Part shown: positions 45,720 through 56,607 of the stretch, one piece after another
Position numbering within the stretch: the stretch's first letter is position 1
Layout: each line of letters opens with the position of its first letter
From: Pegoplata infirma
Taxonomy: Eukaryota > Arthropoda > Insecta > Diptera > Anthomyiidae
NCBI GenBank assembly: GCA_963921195.1
Contig: OY992538.1
Coordinates: 54,364,852 to 54,428,851, forward strand
Length of the DNA: 64,000 nt
Direction: 5' to 3'
Program-made: the position numbers and the translations under genes
Notes under the pieces: model-generated
The model's input: the letters and a program-made list of their open reading frames with translations, nothing else
The model's database searches: none
What the model was told of the DNA's origin: nothing

Positions 45720-45912
45720 TGTTTAAAGTGTTTAAGTGAAAAAAAAAATCATTTTGGATTTTGATGTTGTTGGAAGTCCAGTTACTGCAACTACAGCAGC
45801 TGAAAGAAGGCAAAAGAAGATGCTGCCACCATCAAGCCATCCCACAACTGAAGTAATAGTTGATGCTGCTATTACTACATTTAAAGAACGTGGTGCTCAA
45901 AAACAGGCAAAT
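45720..45912 (+). pseudogene. Histone H1 N-terminal and early globular-domain fragment
   Basis: An open stretch reads LDFDVVGSPVTATTAAE, then a basic RRQKKM, then SSHPTTEVIVDAAI and TTFKERG-AQKQA. Insect linker histone H1 has an acidic/Ala-Pro-Val N-terminus, a Lys-rich stretch and a globular domain that opens SHP-T---V--AI--LKERGGSS--AI; the spacing here is the same. At 45748-45753 the position of the initiator Met is ATC/ATT, so there is no proper start, and homology stops where helix 2 should continue (AIKKY). It encodes about 55 residues of a ~200-250 residue protein. The 5' leader AAGTGTTTAAGTGAAAA may also derive from the H1 transcript. Not a working gene. Confidence 0.78.
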
Positions 45913-46280
45913 TTTTTTTTAGTATATTCACCAAATTTTAAATCAACTACTAATCAGAGAAAAAAAATTACTAAATAAAACAGTTTTTTTTACCAAATTA
46001 CAAATTTTTTTATCTATTTCAATTTTACCATTTTTTATGGTAATTTTACCATATTTTTTGATAATTTTACAAGGTTGGTTTTTTACAAAAATAAAATGGT
46101 ATTCTTGTAATTTTACCATTTTTTTCCTAATTTTTTGATTAGCAAAATGGTTTTGCTAATATTACTAAAATTTTTGCAACGTCCAAAACTACAGTTTTTT
46201 TTGCTAATTTTAACCATTTTTTTTGCTAGTTTTACAATATTTTTTTTTGAGTGTAGGTAAAAGAAGTTTAAGCAAACGAA

Positions 46281-46528
46281 CACACGGAAAAATTAATTCC
46301 CAACTGAATTATTCAGTTGTAACAACTTAAAATGTGGTTGCTGTTATTATATTCGGTTGTGACAACAGAATTTTTTTGTTGCTTCAATTAAAAAAACAGT
46401 AATGCTAACCATATTTAATTGTGACTATCGATTTTTAATTAAGGCGACTTATATGCAAGTTTATCAATCGAATTTTCGTTGTATCAATTGAATTTCAGTT
46501 GGAAATCAGTAAATTTGTTTTCTGTGTG
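46281..46528. mobile_element. 248-bp MITE with CACACGGAAAA ends
   Basis: CACACGGAAAAATTAATTCC then CAACTGAATT at the left mirrors AATTTCAGTTGGAAATC...TTTTCTGTGTG at the right. The interior repeats TCAATTGAATTT / CAGTTGTAACAAC motifs. TSD uncertain. Confidence 0.68.
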
Positions 46529-46544
46529 AATATTTAAATATTTG

Positions 46545-46742
46545 ATATCTTTTGAAAGGGTCGTCAAAAACATCTTATATTTACCAGGAAGAAATTTTCG
46601 AAAGGTACTAAAAACTGTAAAAGAATTGGGAAATTCTAAAAAAAGAAGTTGGTTAAGTGTTTCACTAGTTATGAGCAAAACCATGAATTGTGTAGGGTAT
46701 TCGTAGATTCGGCAAAGTCAAAATAAACTTTTCTACTTGTTT
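46545..46742. mobile_element. mini-me-like fragment
   Basis: GAAATTTTCGAAAGGTACTA AAAACTGTAA with GGGAAATTCTAAAAAAAG parallels 5464-5515, and the end GTATTCGTAGATTCGGCAAA...ACTTTTCTACTTGTTT is the inverted type B left end. Orientation of the two parts differs, so it is rearranged. Confidence 0.5.
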
Positions 46743-47260
46743 GACTTTTAATTACTTTCTTTTTAAATCGATATTGATCTGATATCACATTAACTTAACA
46801 AATCATTAGTTTCAATTCAATACCCTCTTAATATCAATAAAATTTTATTTGTAGAAAATATTTGTATATTTCCAAGCCAAAATGTCATGGTTTTGTTATA
46901 TGCAACAAACTTAACAAAGAAATACTAAATATTTGTTTGTAATGGCTGCATCTTTAGAATATAAAAATATATACATATGTATGTGGTATGGCACCAAGTA
47001 TTTTATCAAAAATATAACCTTTGAATGTCCTTCTTTTTTTCTTCTTTGTGTTGTAAAGAAAAACCATACAAATTTATTGAGAAAACAGAAATCATACAAC
47101 ATTATTGTAACAAAAAATATATTTCCATGAAACATATTAAAGTCTGTCACAGAATCGCGAAAACAAACTGCAAGGCTTGTGAGCGCGTTAGCATTTTAGA
47201 ATTCGATCAATGTTCATATAATCCAGAGAAAGCGATAATCCACAGAAACTGTATTTAAGA
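46743..47260. other. AT-rich spacer
   Basis: Overlapping 65-80 codon open frames at 46911-47258 on both strands show no domain, signal peptide or conserved motif. No function can be assigned. Confidence 0.45.
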
Positions 47261-47404
47261 CTCATTTTCAATTAAATCGTTATTGTATTAACAAACAATT
47301 TAATTGTATTGACAAATTGTGTTGTTGAATAAAATATCAATAATTTTTTTTGTTAATACAATTAAATTGTTTGTTAGTATAACAACGATTTAATTGAAAA
47401 TGAG
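47261..47404. repeat. 144-bp hairpin repeat
   Basis: CTCATTTTCAATTAAATCGT TATTGTATTAACAAACAATT TAATTG is mirrored by CAATTAAATTGTTTGTTAGT ... ACGATTTAATTGAAAATGAG. The stem is about 55 bp with a 30-bp loop. Probably a small MITE. Confidence 0.88.
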
Positions 47405-47833
47405 CCTACAAAACAAAATTTTTTCTGCCGACGCGTTTGTGTTGTGTGGAACCGAGAAAGAAACTATTGGTTAGTTTTTTTCTAAATGGATGATCTACAT
47501 GGAGAAAGAAATTTGGAGAAAAATGGCTGAAACATAAAGATAGTATTTACGGATCTAGGACAAATTATAATATCCTATAAGTACTTGTTTATACAAATGT
47601 TACAATGGACTGACAATGACTAAATACAACACATGTTTTTAGAGGACATTTAGAATATCAGCACATACAACAAAAAGAACTTTAACCGGCAGTGCCGAAT
47701 TTTAAACAACCTAATGTCTGATTTATTTTTTGTAAATAAAACACTATGCTACACCAAAAAAATGCAGGGGTTGTCATATGAAAATTCAAGTTGGTTGGAG
47801 AGTAAAAAAATACTCATCGTTTTTCTCGAGCAC
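47405..47833. other. Spacer
   Basis: No supported gene or repeat. Contains GGAACCGAGAAAGAAACTATTG-like complex sequence of unknown origin. Confidence 0.45.
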
Positions 47834-48463
47834 TTACAAGGAAAGTATTTAAACCGTTATAAACCGATTTGCCTGAAACTTAAAATATATATATTTAATA
47901 TAGATGATTTTAAGGTTGGGGTCTCTCGGCTTATGGTCCATACATGTGTTTTAAAATTTCGTTGCCCCCTTATGAAACGATTTGGACCTTCGGGAAAATT
48001 TCGATAACTCCCGAACTAATAGGAATATCGTCTAGACTCTAGAGCAAAAATACGTTTCACAAATAAAATAAAGATTATTTCGTATTCGTATGAATTTAAT
48101 GGGTCTATGTCTTCACATTAATACCCTCCAAAATTAACACATTTTCGTGAAAAAAAAATATTTTACGAAGCCGAATTTTCACAAGATTAAAACATTAGCC
48201 TTATAAACATAGACTTTAGTATTTAAATTCCTTAATGCATTTATTTTATTAAATTTAACTTATTGTTATTGTTAATGAGTTCCAAATTTGCTGTACAAAA
48301 CGGGAATGAGCTTAAAAAATAAAGTATAATAAGAAGGGAGACAGCAAAAGGTTTTTAGTACTCCCTTTGCCGTTGTGTTTGTTAGGCAATGGAAACATAC
48401 AATATTCCATTGCATGTGTTCAGTTAATGACAAAAGCTTTTTATAAAGCTTTACTCATATTAA

Positions 48464-48977
48464 CCCTTTAAAAGCCAAATTTTTTTGGCAAGGAATTTCT
48501 TGACCAAACTTTGTGAAAATGTTGATCTATACTAAAGAAAACTTTTTTGTTGATTTCATTGGTCTACTGCGCCCTCTAGCGGAGATATATGCAATCAAAC
48601 TTAAAACTTTCACATACAATATCTCCCGAACAAGTTAAATTTTTTTCAAAATTTTAATTTTGTATTTTTTGTACAGAAAAGTACTACACAACTCGCTTTC
48701 GAGAAAGCTTTTGCAACTATTATTCAATGTTTTAGCATTTTTTAACGTTTATTTTATTTTTAAAATTATTTACGTTATTTGAAAAATTTCGGTTATGCCA
48801 ACAAATATTGCGTCTACCCCTTCGGTTTGCAAATTTATTTTTCGGAACACATATATCGTAAAGATAACCCTTCAATGATCATTCTTGTCCAAATAAAACA
48901 TAAAAATGCTGTACGTTTAAATTTTAATGATTTTTTTGACGACGTGTACACGGTTGTGTACAGTGGCCAGTAATGGG
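48464..48977. mobile_element. 514-bp TTAA-flanked element (piggyBac type)
   Basis: CCCTTTAAAAGCCAAA at the left and (inward) CCCATTACTGGCCACT at the right are flanked by TTAA (48460-48463 and 48978-48981). It contains a 64-codon open frame (48779-48973) ending at the right terminus, in which I recognise no piggyBac transposase motif. Confidence 0.65.
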
Positions 48978-49730
48978 TTAAGAAAGATTTAATATAGTGT
49001 GTTTTTTTACTGTTACCGAACTTTAAATTAAAATAAAGTAAGGAAAAATATTTTTAATACCAATCAAACTGACTTTATTGGATAGATTATTTTATGACAT
49101 AAATGTTTAAAAATGATTTGAAGCCACATCGGTACCAAAAATGGCTCGTACATGGAATAATCTGAACCTCCATTTTCACACAATTTTCACAGAATTTGCA
49201 TTCGTTTTTCGAATTTTACCAATAACTTGTCGAAGGTTTATTTCCAGGTGTTTAATTGTCTCTAATTTATCGGAAAAGACAAGTTACTTTACATAGCATC
49301 ACAGAAAATAATCCAATGGGGTTAAATCAAACGATATTGGTAACCAATTAATAGGATCTTTGAATAAAATTTAAGTTCGACGAAAAGAACCATTTTTTTG
49401 ATAAAAAATTTCTACAATTTGGAAGCGTTGCTCTTGTGTAGGTATTTGCATGATAAAATGTCAAACCATATTTAACGAAAAACAACTATCAGCAGTTAGA
49501 TCGGTTGTCAAATAAAGCAGTATTACCAATTCAAAGTTGTTAACCTCTAAAAAAACACCCTATAGTAATGATCTCCATAATAAAGAAAATATCCTACACT
49601 TCCTATATAAAAACATCATATAGTTCCGCAATAAGAAATGGCTCCAAAAACCAAACTACGATTTTTTTTTGTAATTTTTTTAACCTATTTTTTGAACCCG
49701 TAAATCCCAACCTTAGAGTTGTATAAAAAC

Positions 49731-51715
49731 ACTGGGTGATTCAGTCACGACCCGCCGAATTTTACCAGCGTATTCCTTGCCTCATTTCATGAAAATATGT
49801 CCATTACGACCATCCCCGAAAAAGGCATGTGTGCGAAATGGCAGCGGTTTGAAAATTTTCGGATTGGTGGTCGGAGGGTAGTAGGGTAAAATTGATAACT
49901 TCTGAACCAAGGGCCCGATTTTTTTGTTTTTGGGCTTGTTGGAAAGTTTTTTGGGAGACCTTTCAGAATCAATAACAAAAAAAAGTGAAATAGTCGAGAT
50001 ACAGAGATTTTAAAAATACAATTTGAAAAAAAAAGATATCAGAATTTGCTCATAACCTCAATTTGCTCAGCCAGATGGCAGGTAACTTATGTTTTATTTT
50101 TCACTTGAAAGATAGCCCTACCTCTTACCTTTCCAAAATGCCCAAAAGTCTTACCGTTTCAAAGTTATGAACATTTGACGGCCAAAAATTGTTACAAAAT
50201 AAGATCTTAAACTTGTTAATTTACAAAAACAAATGAATGTGTGCTGTTATGTCGCCTCCAAACCCAAAAAAAATTGTTTGCATTTCAGTCAATTGGTCAT
50301 AACTTTAGAACAGAATGACCTCTGGGCTTCATGTAGAACATTTTGGAAAGGTAAGAGGTAGGGCTATCTTTCAAGGGGGGAAAAAACATAAGTTACCTGC
50401 CATCTGGCTGAGCAAATTGAGGTTATGTACAAATTCTTACGTCTTTTTCAAATTTTATTTTTAAAAGCACTGTATCTCGACGATTTCACTATTTTTTAAT
50501 TTTTTTATTATTGATTCTGAAAGGTCTCCCAAAAAACTTTCCAACAAGCCCAAAAACAAAAAAATCGGGCCCTTGGTTCAGAAGTAATCTCCGACGACCA
50601 ATCCAAAAATTTTCAAACCGCTGCCACTGTGGCCGCAATCACTGATCTAGCGGCACTTAAGTCAAAATTAGAAAATTAAGATCGATAAATGCATCTGTAA
50701 TGCACTGCATCGTTTACCTATACTTTACAGAAAAAAATTACGTTTTTACTTTTGTTTTGCTTTCAATATTCGCACAGCTGTAAGCTGTCAAATATGCATT
50801 TTCTGCAGCAAGTGTATTAAAGGAATTTGGGGCCTTATTACTCAGTGAGTTTTTCTTGACACTTTTGAGTCAATTGTTTATACATTTTGAGCCAAAAAGT
50901 TTTAATTGAAAGTAAAAGGTATGTTTTTACTAATAAATAAATGTGTGTGACCTGTGTGTAACTAATTTATTAGTAGTGCATTATAGAAGTTGACATTTGT
51001 GATATAAACTATAGTTTCATGGACTGCAACTTTTGAAATTCGATCGTATTCGGTCCAATTCCTGTTTTGTTTATTATTTTGGGTTATTTTTGTTGTGACG
51101 TTTCAGTATGGCGTGCTAGTTCGCGCAAGTTGTCCGGTTTTTTAGGGTCCATCTGCCATCCAAATAAACAGTATAAACGCGATACAGACCACAATTTTCA
51201 ATCGATTTGGCTAAAATTTGAAATTAAAGATTTTTTTTCGAAAGAACAAAACCTATTAAATTTTTGACAAAATATGTTTATGTTATCCCATAGCCCCCAT
51301 GTTAATTTCCCCTTCCAGTTTTACTTAAAAAGCCATAACAATACTATTTTAACAAATATCCTCTTGAAATTCGACTGTGAAATGTTTTTTGTAGCCATAA
51401 ATAATCACTCTAAATTTTAAAGGAATCGGAACATTTTAACTTCTAGTCCTCATACAGACCACCCTCCCGATATTCACATAAATTTCCCAAAATACATAAA
51501 AGCACTGAAATAAATAAATATGGTTAAAAATTAAATTCTTTATAGTTTTATAATCACAAATATGCATTGGGCTTTATTATTTTACATTTCTGAATTAAGC
51601 GGCGCTAGATTGGGTGTTTCGGCCACTGTGGGATGGTATGTAATGGACATATTTTCATGAAATGAGCCAAGGAATACGCTGGTAAAATTCGGCGGGTCGT
51701 GACTGAATCACCCTG
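49731..51715. mobile_element. Foldback with GGGTGATTCAGTCACG ends
   Basis: CTGGGTGATTCAGTCACGAC CCGCCGAATTTTACCAGCG at the left mirrors the right end, which closes in CACCCTG then TA. The arms (49731-50110 and about 50340-50624 plus 51631-51715) pair extensively: CAGATGGCAGGTAACTTATG / CATAAGTTACCTGCCATCTG, CCAAGGGCCCGAT / ATCGGGCCCTTGG. The right arm is interrupted by the 1-kb element at 50625-51630. Confidence 0.83.
50625..51630. mobile_element. 1.0-kb element with CACTGTGGCC ends, possibly Transib-like
   Basis: CACTGTGGCCGCAATCACTG ATCTAGCGGC at the left and (inward) CACAGTGGCCGAAACACCCA ATCTAGCGCCGC at the right are imperfect inverted ends of about 40 bp. The CACWGTG heptamer recalls Transib. 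No 5-bp duplication remains: compared with the other foldback arm, about 25 bp of host sequence is missing at the insertion point. The interior includes inverted mini-me-like text (CAGACCACCCTCCCGATATT). Confidence 0.6.
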
Positions 51716-51716
51716 T

Positions 51717-53602
51717 ATATGGGGGTTTTCGTGTCAACTGACACAACTTTTGAGACCGAGATCTTCCGATCGGGATGGAATTTGCACCAAGGTTTGTCCT
51801 GTTGGATAGTAGTTCATACACAATTTTGCAACGAGATCGGACAAGAACTCTCTGAGTTAGAGGGGGTCGTATTTTGACATTTTGGCCAAAGAGGTGTTTA
51901 TTCTCATCCATGTAACTTTTTACCTATTGTTTTTAGCAAAATGTGTCCCAAATAGTTTAGATAGCTATTTCTTTAGTCTTTCGAAAAAAATTATAAAAAA
52001 AATAAAAAAAAAATGTTTGATTTTTTTTCTTAGAAATCCAAAACTTTTTTGGCTTTTTCCTCAAATTGGGCCTTTTTTTTGCTTCAAAAGAAAGCTTTGG
52101 TGATTTCCTTTAAGAGCTATAGGGTCGCTTAGTGGGATGCGAGTGGGATATCTATGAAATATTTTTTTTTTAACTTTGGAACACAAAAAACGGTTCTTCA
52201 ATTTGCACTATTAGGCGTGGGATAGCTCACCAGTTTTCGATTTCGATCCGGGACACCCTCTAATTTTGATAGGTTCAAAAAAGAAAGCATGAGCCAAAAA
52301 ATAAGGGCGGTGGAGTGGGGCCATATGGCTCCTCATCGGGGTCAAAATTGTGCGTAAAGAGGTTAAAATCCTCAAAAAGCCCCACAACTGCCCTAGAACT
52401 GCCCATGGAGGGGTGCAATGTGAGACCGACCTTCATTAATTTTCTATCCCCAAAATTTTTCTTGAATATACCTGACATTTTTATAAAATTTGCTCCTACC
52501 GCTCTAACTATCCATAGGGTGCCCCTAGATAAGTAAAATGCATGACCGACCCCCAATATTTTTTCAACTCCAACATTTTCTCAGAATATACCTACCCTTT
52601 ATTTTCAACTCTTAAGGGGGTCCCCATACTTTTTTATTTATTTTTTTATTAGTTTTTAAAAATACATGTTATTATAATGTATTGGAGCCCCTTAGGGAGT
52701 GGAGATAGGGTGTTATTATGTTCTGACAAAATGTTGGTAACTAAAAAATAATGGGGGTTGGTCGTAATTTTTGCCTCTCTAGGAGGCACGGTAGGGGCGG
52801 TAGGAGCTGGTTTAATAAAACAAATTAATAAAAAATAAAAGAAATGTATGGGGACCACCTTAAAGGTTAAAGATACATTGTAGGTATGTTTGCAAAAGAT
52901 GTTGGAATTAATAAAATAATGGAGGTCGGTCATACAGTTGGCTCCACTAGGGGCACTTTAGGGTAAGTTAAAATGGTAGGATAAAACTTTTTAAAAATGT
53001 TTTGTATGGGAGCCCCCTTAGGAAGTGGAAATAAGGGTAAGGTATGTTCAAGAAAAAAGTTTGGGGCAGAAAATTATTCGAGGTTCGTCGCATTGCACCC
53101 CTCCAGGGGCGTTTCTAGGGCAGTTTTGGGGCTTTTTGATGATTTTTACTTCTTTACGCCCAGTTTTGACCCCTATGAGGAGCCATATGGCCCCACCGCC
53201 ATCATTTTTTGGCTCGTGCTTTCTTTTTCGAACCTATAAAAAAAGGGCCTAATTTGAGGAAAAAGTCAAAAAAGTTTTGGATTTTTAAGAAAAAAATCAA
53301 AATTTTTTTTTTTATTTTTTTATAATTATTTTTTCGAAAGACTGAAGAAATAGCTATCTAAACAATTTGGGACATATATTGCTAAAAACAATAGGTAAGA
53401 AGTTACATAGATGAGAATATTCACCTCTTTTGCCAAAATGTCAAATTTCGACCCCCTCTAACTCAGAGAGTTCTTGACCGATCTCGTTGAAAAATTGTGT
53501 CTGAACTACTATCTAATATGACAAACCTTGGTGTAAAGTTTCATCCCGATCGGAAGACATCGGTTTCAAAAGTTGTGTCAGTTGACACGAAAACCCCCAT
53601 AT
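51717..53602. mobile_element. 1.9-kb palindromic element
   Basis: TATGGGGGTTTTCGTGTCAA CTGACACAACTTTTGA is mirrored at 53560-53602. The arms pair out to about 0.9 kb (GAGGTGTTTATTCTCATCCA / ATGAGAATATTCACCTC; GGGCCATATGGCTCCTCATC / ATGAGGAGCCATATGGCCC; CCACAACTGCCCTAGAACTG / CTAGGGCAGTTTTGGGG). The left arm has about 180 bp (52085-52265) that is absent from the right arm. Open frames in it are mirrored GC-rich noise, not genes. Confidence 0.82.
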
Positions 53603-53663
53603 TTTTTAAGTTTCATGCAAATCGGTTCATAAGGTTTGGAGAACTTCCCTTGCTAATTTAGTA

Positions 53664-53847
53664 TTTTGTATACCCTACACCACTCTGTGGTACAGGGTAT
53701 ATTGAGTTTGTGCTGAGTACTTATACCGATCGACTCAGAATCACTTTTTGAAATTTTGACCTAATTATGTTTTTAATGATGGAAGATAAGTAAGTTTACA
53801 TCAGCATAACTTTCACAGTAAAAAATATTTTTCAAAAAATGGCAATG
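53664..53847 (-). mobile_element. mini-me-like type A tail, inverted
   Basis: TATACCCTACACCACTCTGT GGTACAGGGTAT then TTATACCGATCGACTCAGAA TCACTTTTTGAAA is the inverse of the type A 3' region at 19815-19940. The element apparently continues past the hAT at 53856-54807. Confidence 0.6.
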
Positions 53848-53855
53848 GTAAGTAC

Positions 53856-54807
53856 TAGGGTATTCAATCGATTAACCGTTAATCGGTTAACCGATTAATT
53901 TTGGTCGACCTGTTCGAATAATTTAAAATTGCCAATTTTCAAATAACAAATAAACCGATTAATTTGTGTCGATTATTTTTTTAGTACTTTTGGTTATTTT
54001 TTGCTGTGTAAAAATGTCGTCAAGAAAATATTTTATCGAGGCCTTAAAAATTTATTTCGGCTTAAAAAAAACTAACTTAATATACATTTCCAGCACAATA
54101 GATTTTTCTAATAGTTTTTAATTGCGCGTAATCTGAATCTATTTAAAATACCGCACTCTTAAAAAGTGAGTCCAGTTTCCAACTATTAATTGGTAAATTT
54201 ATACAAATTCAAATATCTACTATAAATTGTGTAAATTTTCAATAATTTAAAGTAGAATTACGCAGTTTGTGTAAATTTACCCAATTATAGTAGGAAACTG
54301 AAATCATTTTAATTAGAGTGTGAATAAACTCAGATTTTCGTAATGTTCGGGACCCTATAAAACCGCGAAATATTTTTAGATGTGAAAATAGTTTAGCACA
54401 TCTGAAAAAAATACTTTTGGAATCCTTCAGATATCTTTTTGATCACGGAGATATTGACCGATGAAATTATTGCAATTTTAACACTTAAAATATTTTTTAC
54501 GTTGGTGTCATTTTGGATTGGGTAATTTTTCAGGATGCCATACAAAAATTATTTATTTGGGCTGAGATTGTTGGGGGTATTTGAAGCTTTGGCATAGCGT
54601 ATGTAGATTTCTTACTTGTTTGTAATAAAACTGTTAAAAGTACATACAATCCTTGGTTTTATATTCAATTTAAATTTTAAGTTAATATTATTCGGTTAAT
54701 CGAATAATTCAAATTTAATCCATTATTAACCGATTAAATCTCAACCCCGATTAATTATTTGCTCGATTAACCGATTAAACAAGAACCTCGATTAATTGAA
54801 TACCTTA
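53856..54807. mobile_element. 952-bp hAT (TAGGGTATTCAAT ends)
   Basis: TAGGGTATTCAATCGATTAA and inward right end TAAGGTATTCAATTAATCGA are flanked by a perfect 8-bp duplication GTAAGTAC (53848-53855 and 54808-54815). Both ends carry several ACCGATTAA repeats in inverted orientation. No transposase. Confidence 0.93.
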
Positions 54808-54815
54808 GTAAGTAC

Positions 54816-55524
54816 TAGAGAATTTAATACTCTACAAATCAAAAAAAGAAACTTCATCAAAATCGGTTCAGTAGTTTTTGTTGTACAACTGCAGCCGATG
54901 TTGTCCTTTAAAAAAACATTCTACAATTGAGTGGCAAACCTGGCAATTTTAGTTGACCAAATTTTTTATTATAAATTTTTAAAAATATAACAATAACACT
55001 ACTAATCATCGAAAAAACGACTGGGACGCGAGCTTATATACTTGATTACAATAGTTCTGCTGGTCAAAAATCTGATCTCCAACTTTTCCATCACATCATT
55101 TTTAAAAAATTGCCTATTTGGGCATTTTGAAAGCCGATGAACCCGATGTGGTGGCGACTTCAAAATAAGTCGAGGGTAAAGCTTAAACATTACTCTTTAA
55201 GATGCAGAACTCATTTGGTCAGTCGCCTTAACCCTTTAGGTACCAATTGTCTTTAAATTATGTGTTATTCCCTAGTATCGAAAAAAAAATTGGGGGGGGA
55301 GAGACCTTATTAAAAGCCAATTTGTGCTTAAACGGCTAAAGCGACTGATCAAATGAGTTATACATCATCAAGAGAAATGTTTGAGCTTAACCTTTGACTT
55401 TTCTATAAGCCGTCAGCACATTGAGTTCATTCGCTATGAGTTGTCAAATATGTCCAAAAACGCGATTTTTTTTGTAATGGAAAAGTTTGGAGACCGGATT
55501 TGTGATCAGATGAATAATTGTAAT
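54816..55524. repeat. Foldback with GACTGACCAAATGAG arms
   Basis: The segment 54996-55230 is the reverse complement of 55332-55524: GGCGACTGACCAAATGAG / CTCATTTGGTCAGTCGCC, TTGAGCTTAACC...GACTT, GAAAAGTTTGGAGACCGGAT and its inverse. A third, direct copy is at 56868-56965. The spacer near 55228-55330 contains a G-run at 55292-55299. Outer ends unknown. Confidence 0.68.
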
Positions 55525-55734
55525 CATGGACGTATACAGGGGGTGGGCACAGGGGGCACGTGCCCCCCCCTTTTCGATTTGAAAATTTTGAAAATTTTAT
55601 ACACAAAAATGCATTATACAAAAAAAAAAATAACAAGTTTCTAAATATTTTGATTTTAAAAGAAAATATTTTATTTTTTTTATAAAAACTCTAGAGTTTG
55701 AAATAATTTCGTTTCTAAAAAAAAATATTTGAAA

Positions 55735-56360
55735 AAAATATTTAACGAAGCCAAATTTTAACAAGTTTGTGCCCCTATTGGATAGGCATTAAAAACAGGT
55801 TTTTGTGGTCGCTTAAGACGAATCTTCAGTTGGAATTTTAAAATTTAAAATGGCGGATCCAAAATGGCGACAAATATTTTTAAAAAATTAACCGATTTGC
55901 TTGAATCTTTTTATACCCGAGTTTTTGGGGTCGCTAAATAAGAATCTGAAATTAGATTTTCGAATGACAGATTCTAATTTAGCAACCCAACAAATCGGTG
56001 CGTAAAGAGTTTTGAGTTTTGAGTAAATCTGTTGTTTAAAAAAAAAACTATTGCCATGTTGGATACGAAATTTTGCATTTTTAAAATCCAACTGCAAATT
56101 CTTCTTAAGCGATTTCAAGAATCCGTGCATGAAGAATTTTAAGCAAATCTGTAATATTTTTAAAAAATTGGGCGCCATATTGAAATTCAAAACTGACACT
56201 CTGTATTCAAAACCAAATATTTTTAAGTAATTTCGCAATTTTTTAAAAAGTTATTAAACCCATACCAATTTTGGAAAAAAGAGTGTCCCGGTGACGAAGA
56301 AACCCTCAAGTTTCATGCAAATCGGTTCATAAGGGTTGAGATACTTCCATTGTAAGACAC
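55735..56360. mobile_element. ACAAGGG-family fragment nested in the hAT
   Basis: TATTTAACGAAGCCAAATTT TAACAAG with CCTATTGGATAGGCATTAAA matches 21894-21945, and the end AAGTTTCATGCAAATCGGTT CATAAGGGTTGAGATACTTC CATTGTAAG matches 22125-22170. The middle has 'aagatttaaaatggcggatcc' and 'ggtcgcttaagacgaatct' repeated words not seen in the reference copy. Confidence 0.62.
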
Positions 56361-56607
56361 ATTTTCTGTATTAAAATCTGAGATATTATTATTCGTTTAT
56401 TAAAATTCTCAGATTCTGAAAAGTTTTTTCCATAGAAACATTAATTTCTAAGAATTTGTCAGTCATTATTTTCATCAAAAGTTTATAATTTTTTAAAAGA
56501 AAGTTTTTAACTTCTGAACATTTTTCCAGTACAAAGATTTCGAGATTTTATAAAAAAATCTGATATTTCAAGACATTTTTTACATAAATAAAGATGAAAT
56601 CGTGTTT

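Larger units (their letters stand above)
45005..46253. mobile_element. 1.25-kb TA-flanked MITE carrying histone H1 fragments
   Basis: CACTCAAAAAAATAACTTAG at the left and TTTTACAATATTTTTTTTTG AGTG at the right are inverted ends flanked by TA (45003-45004 and 46254-46255). The interior alternates 'gctaattttaccatatttttt' repeats with two modules, each containing a stretch from the start of a histone H1 gene (45285-45385 and 45720-45912). It therefore has an internal tandem organisation and captured host coding sequence. No transposase is present. Confidence 0.82.
47834..53655. mobile_element. ACAAGGG-family element shattered by insertions
   Basis: The left part (47834-48190: ACTTACAAGGAAAGTATTTA, AACCGATTTGCCTGAAACTT, TTTCGATAACTCCCGAACTA) matches 21579-21930. 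A middle piece (about 49600-49715: AAAACATCATATAGTTCCGC, TTTTTTGAACCCGTAAATCC) matches 21965-22065, and the last piece (53603-53655: AAGTTTCATGCAAATCGGTT CATAAGG, ACTTCCCTTG) matches 22120-22166. The order is preserved, so one element has been split by a 1.4-kb insertion with a TTAA MITE and by two adjacent foldbacks. Confidence 0.68.

Noticed and set aside
45736..45978. The open frame as a working histone gene
   Set aside because: No ATG, homology ends after the first helix of the globular domain, and it lies within TIRs; it is a captured, decayed fragment.
46911..47258. Overlapping open frames of 65-80 codons
   Set aside because: AT-driven, on both strands, without domain or conserved motif.
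48779..48973. piggyBac transposase fragment
   Set aside because: The open frame is within a TTAA-flanked element, but none of the residues match a transposase motif I could name.
52275..53252. Pairs of 70-95 codon open frames on both strands
   Set aside because: They mirror each other because the region is a palindrome, with no conserved domain; they are not genes.
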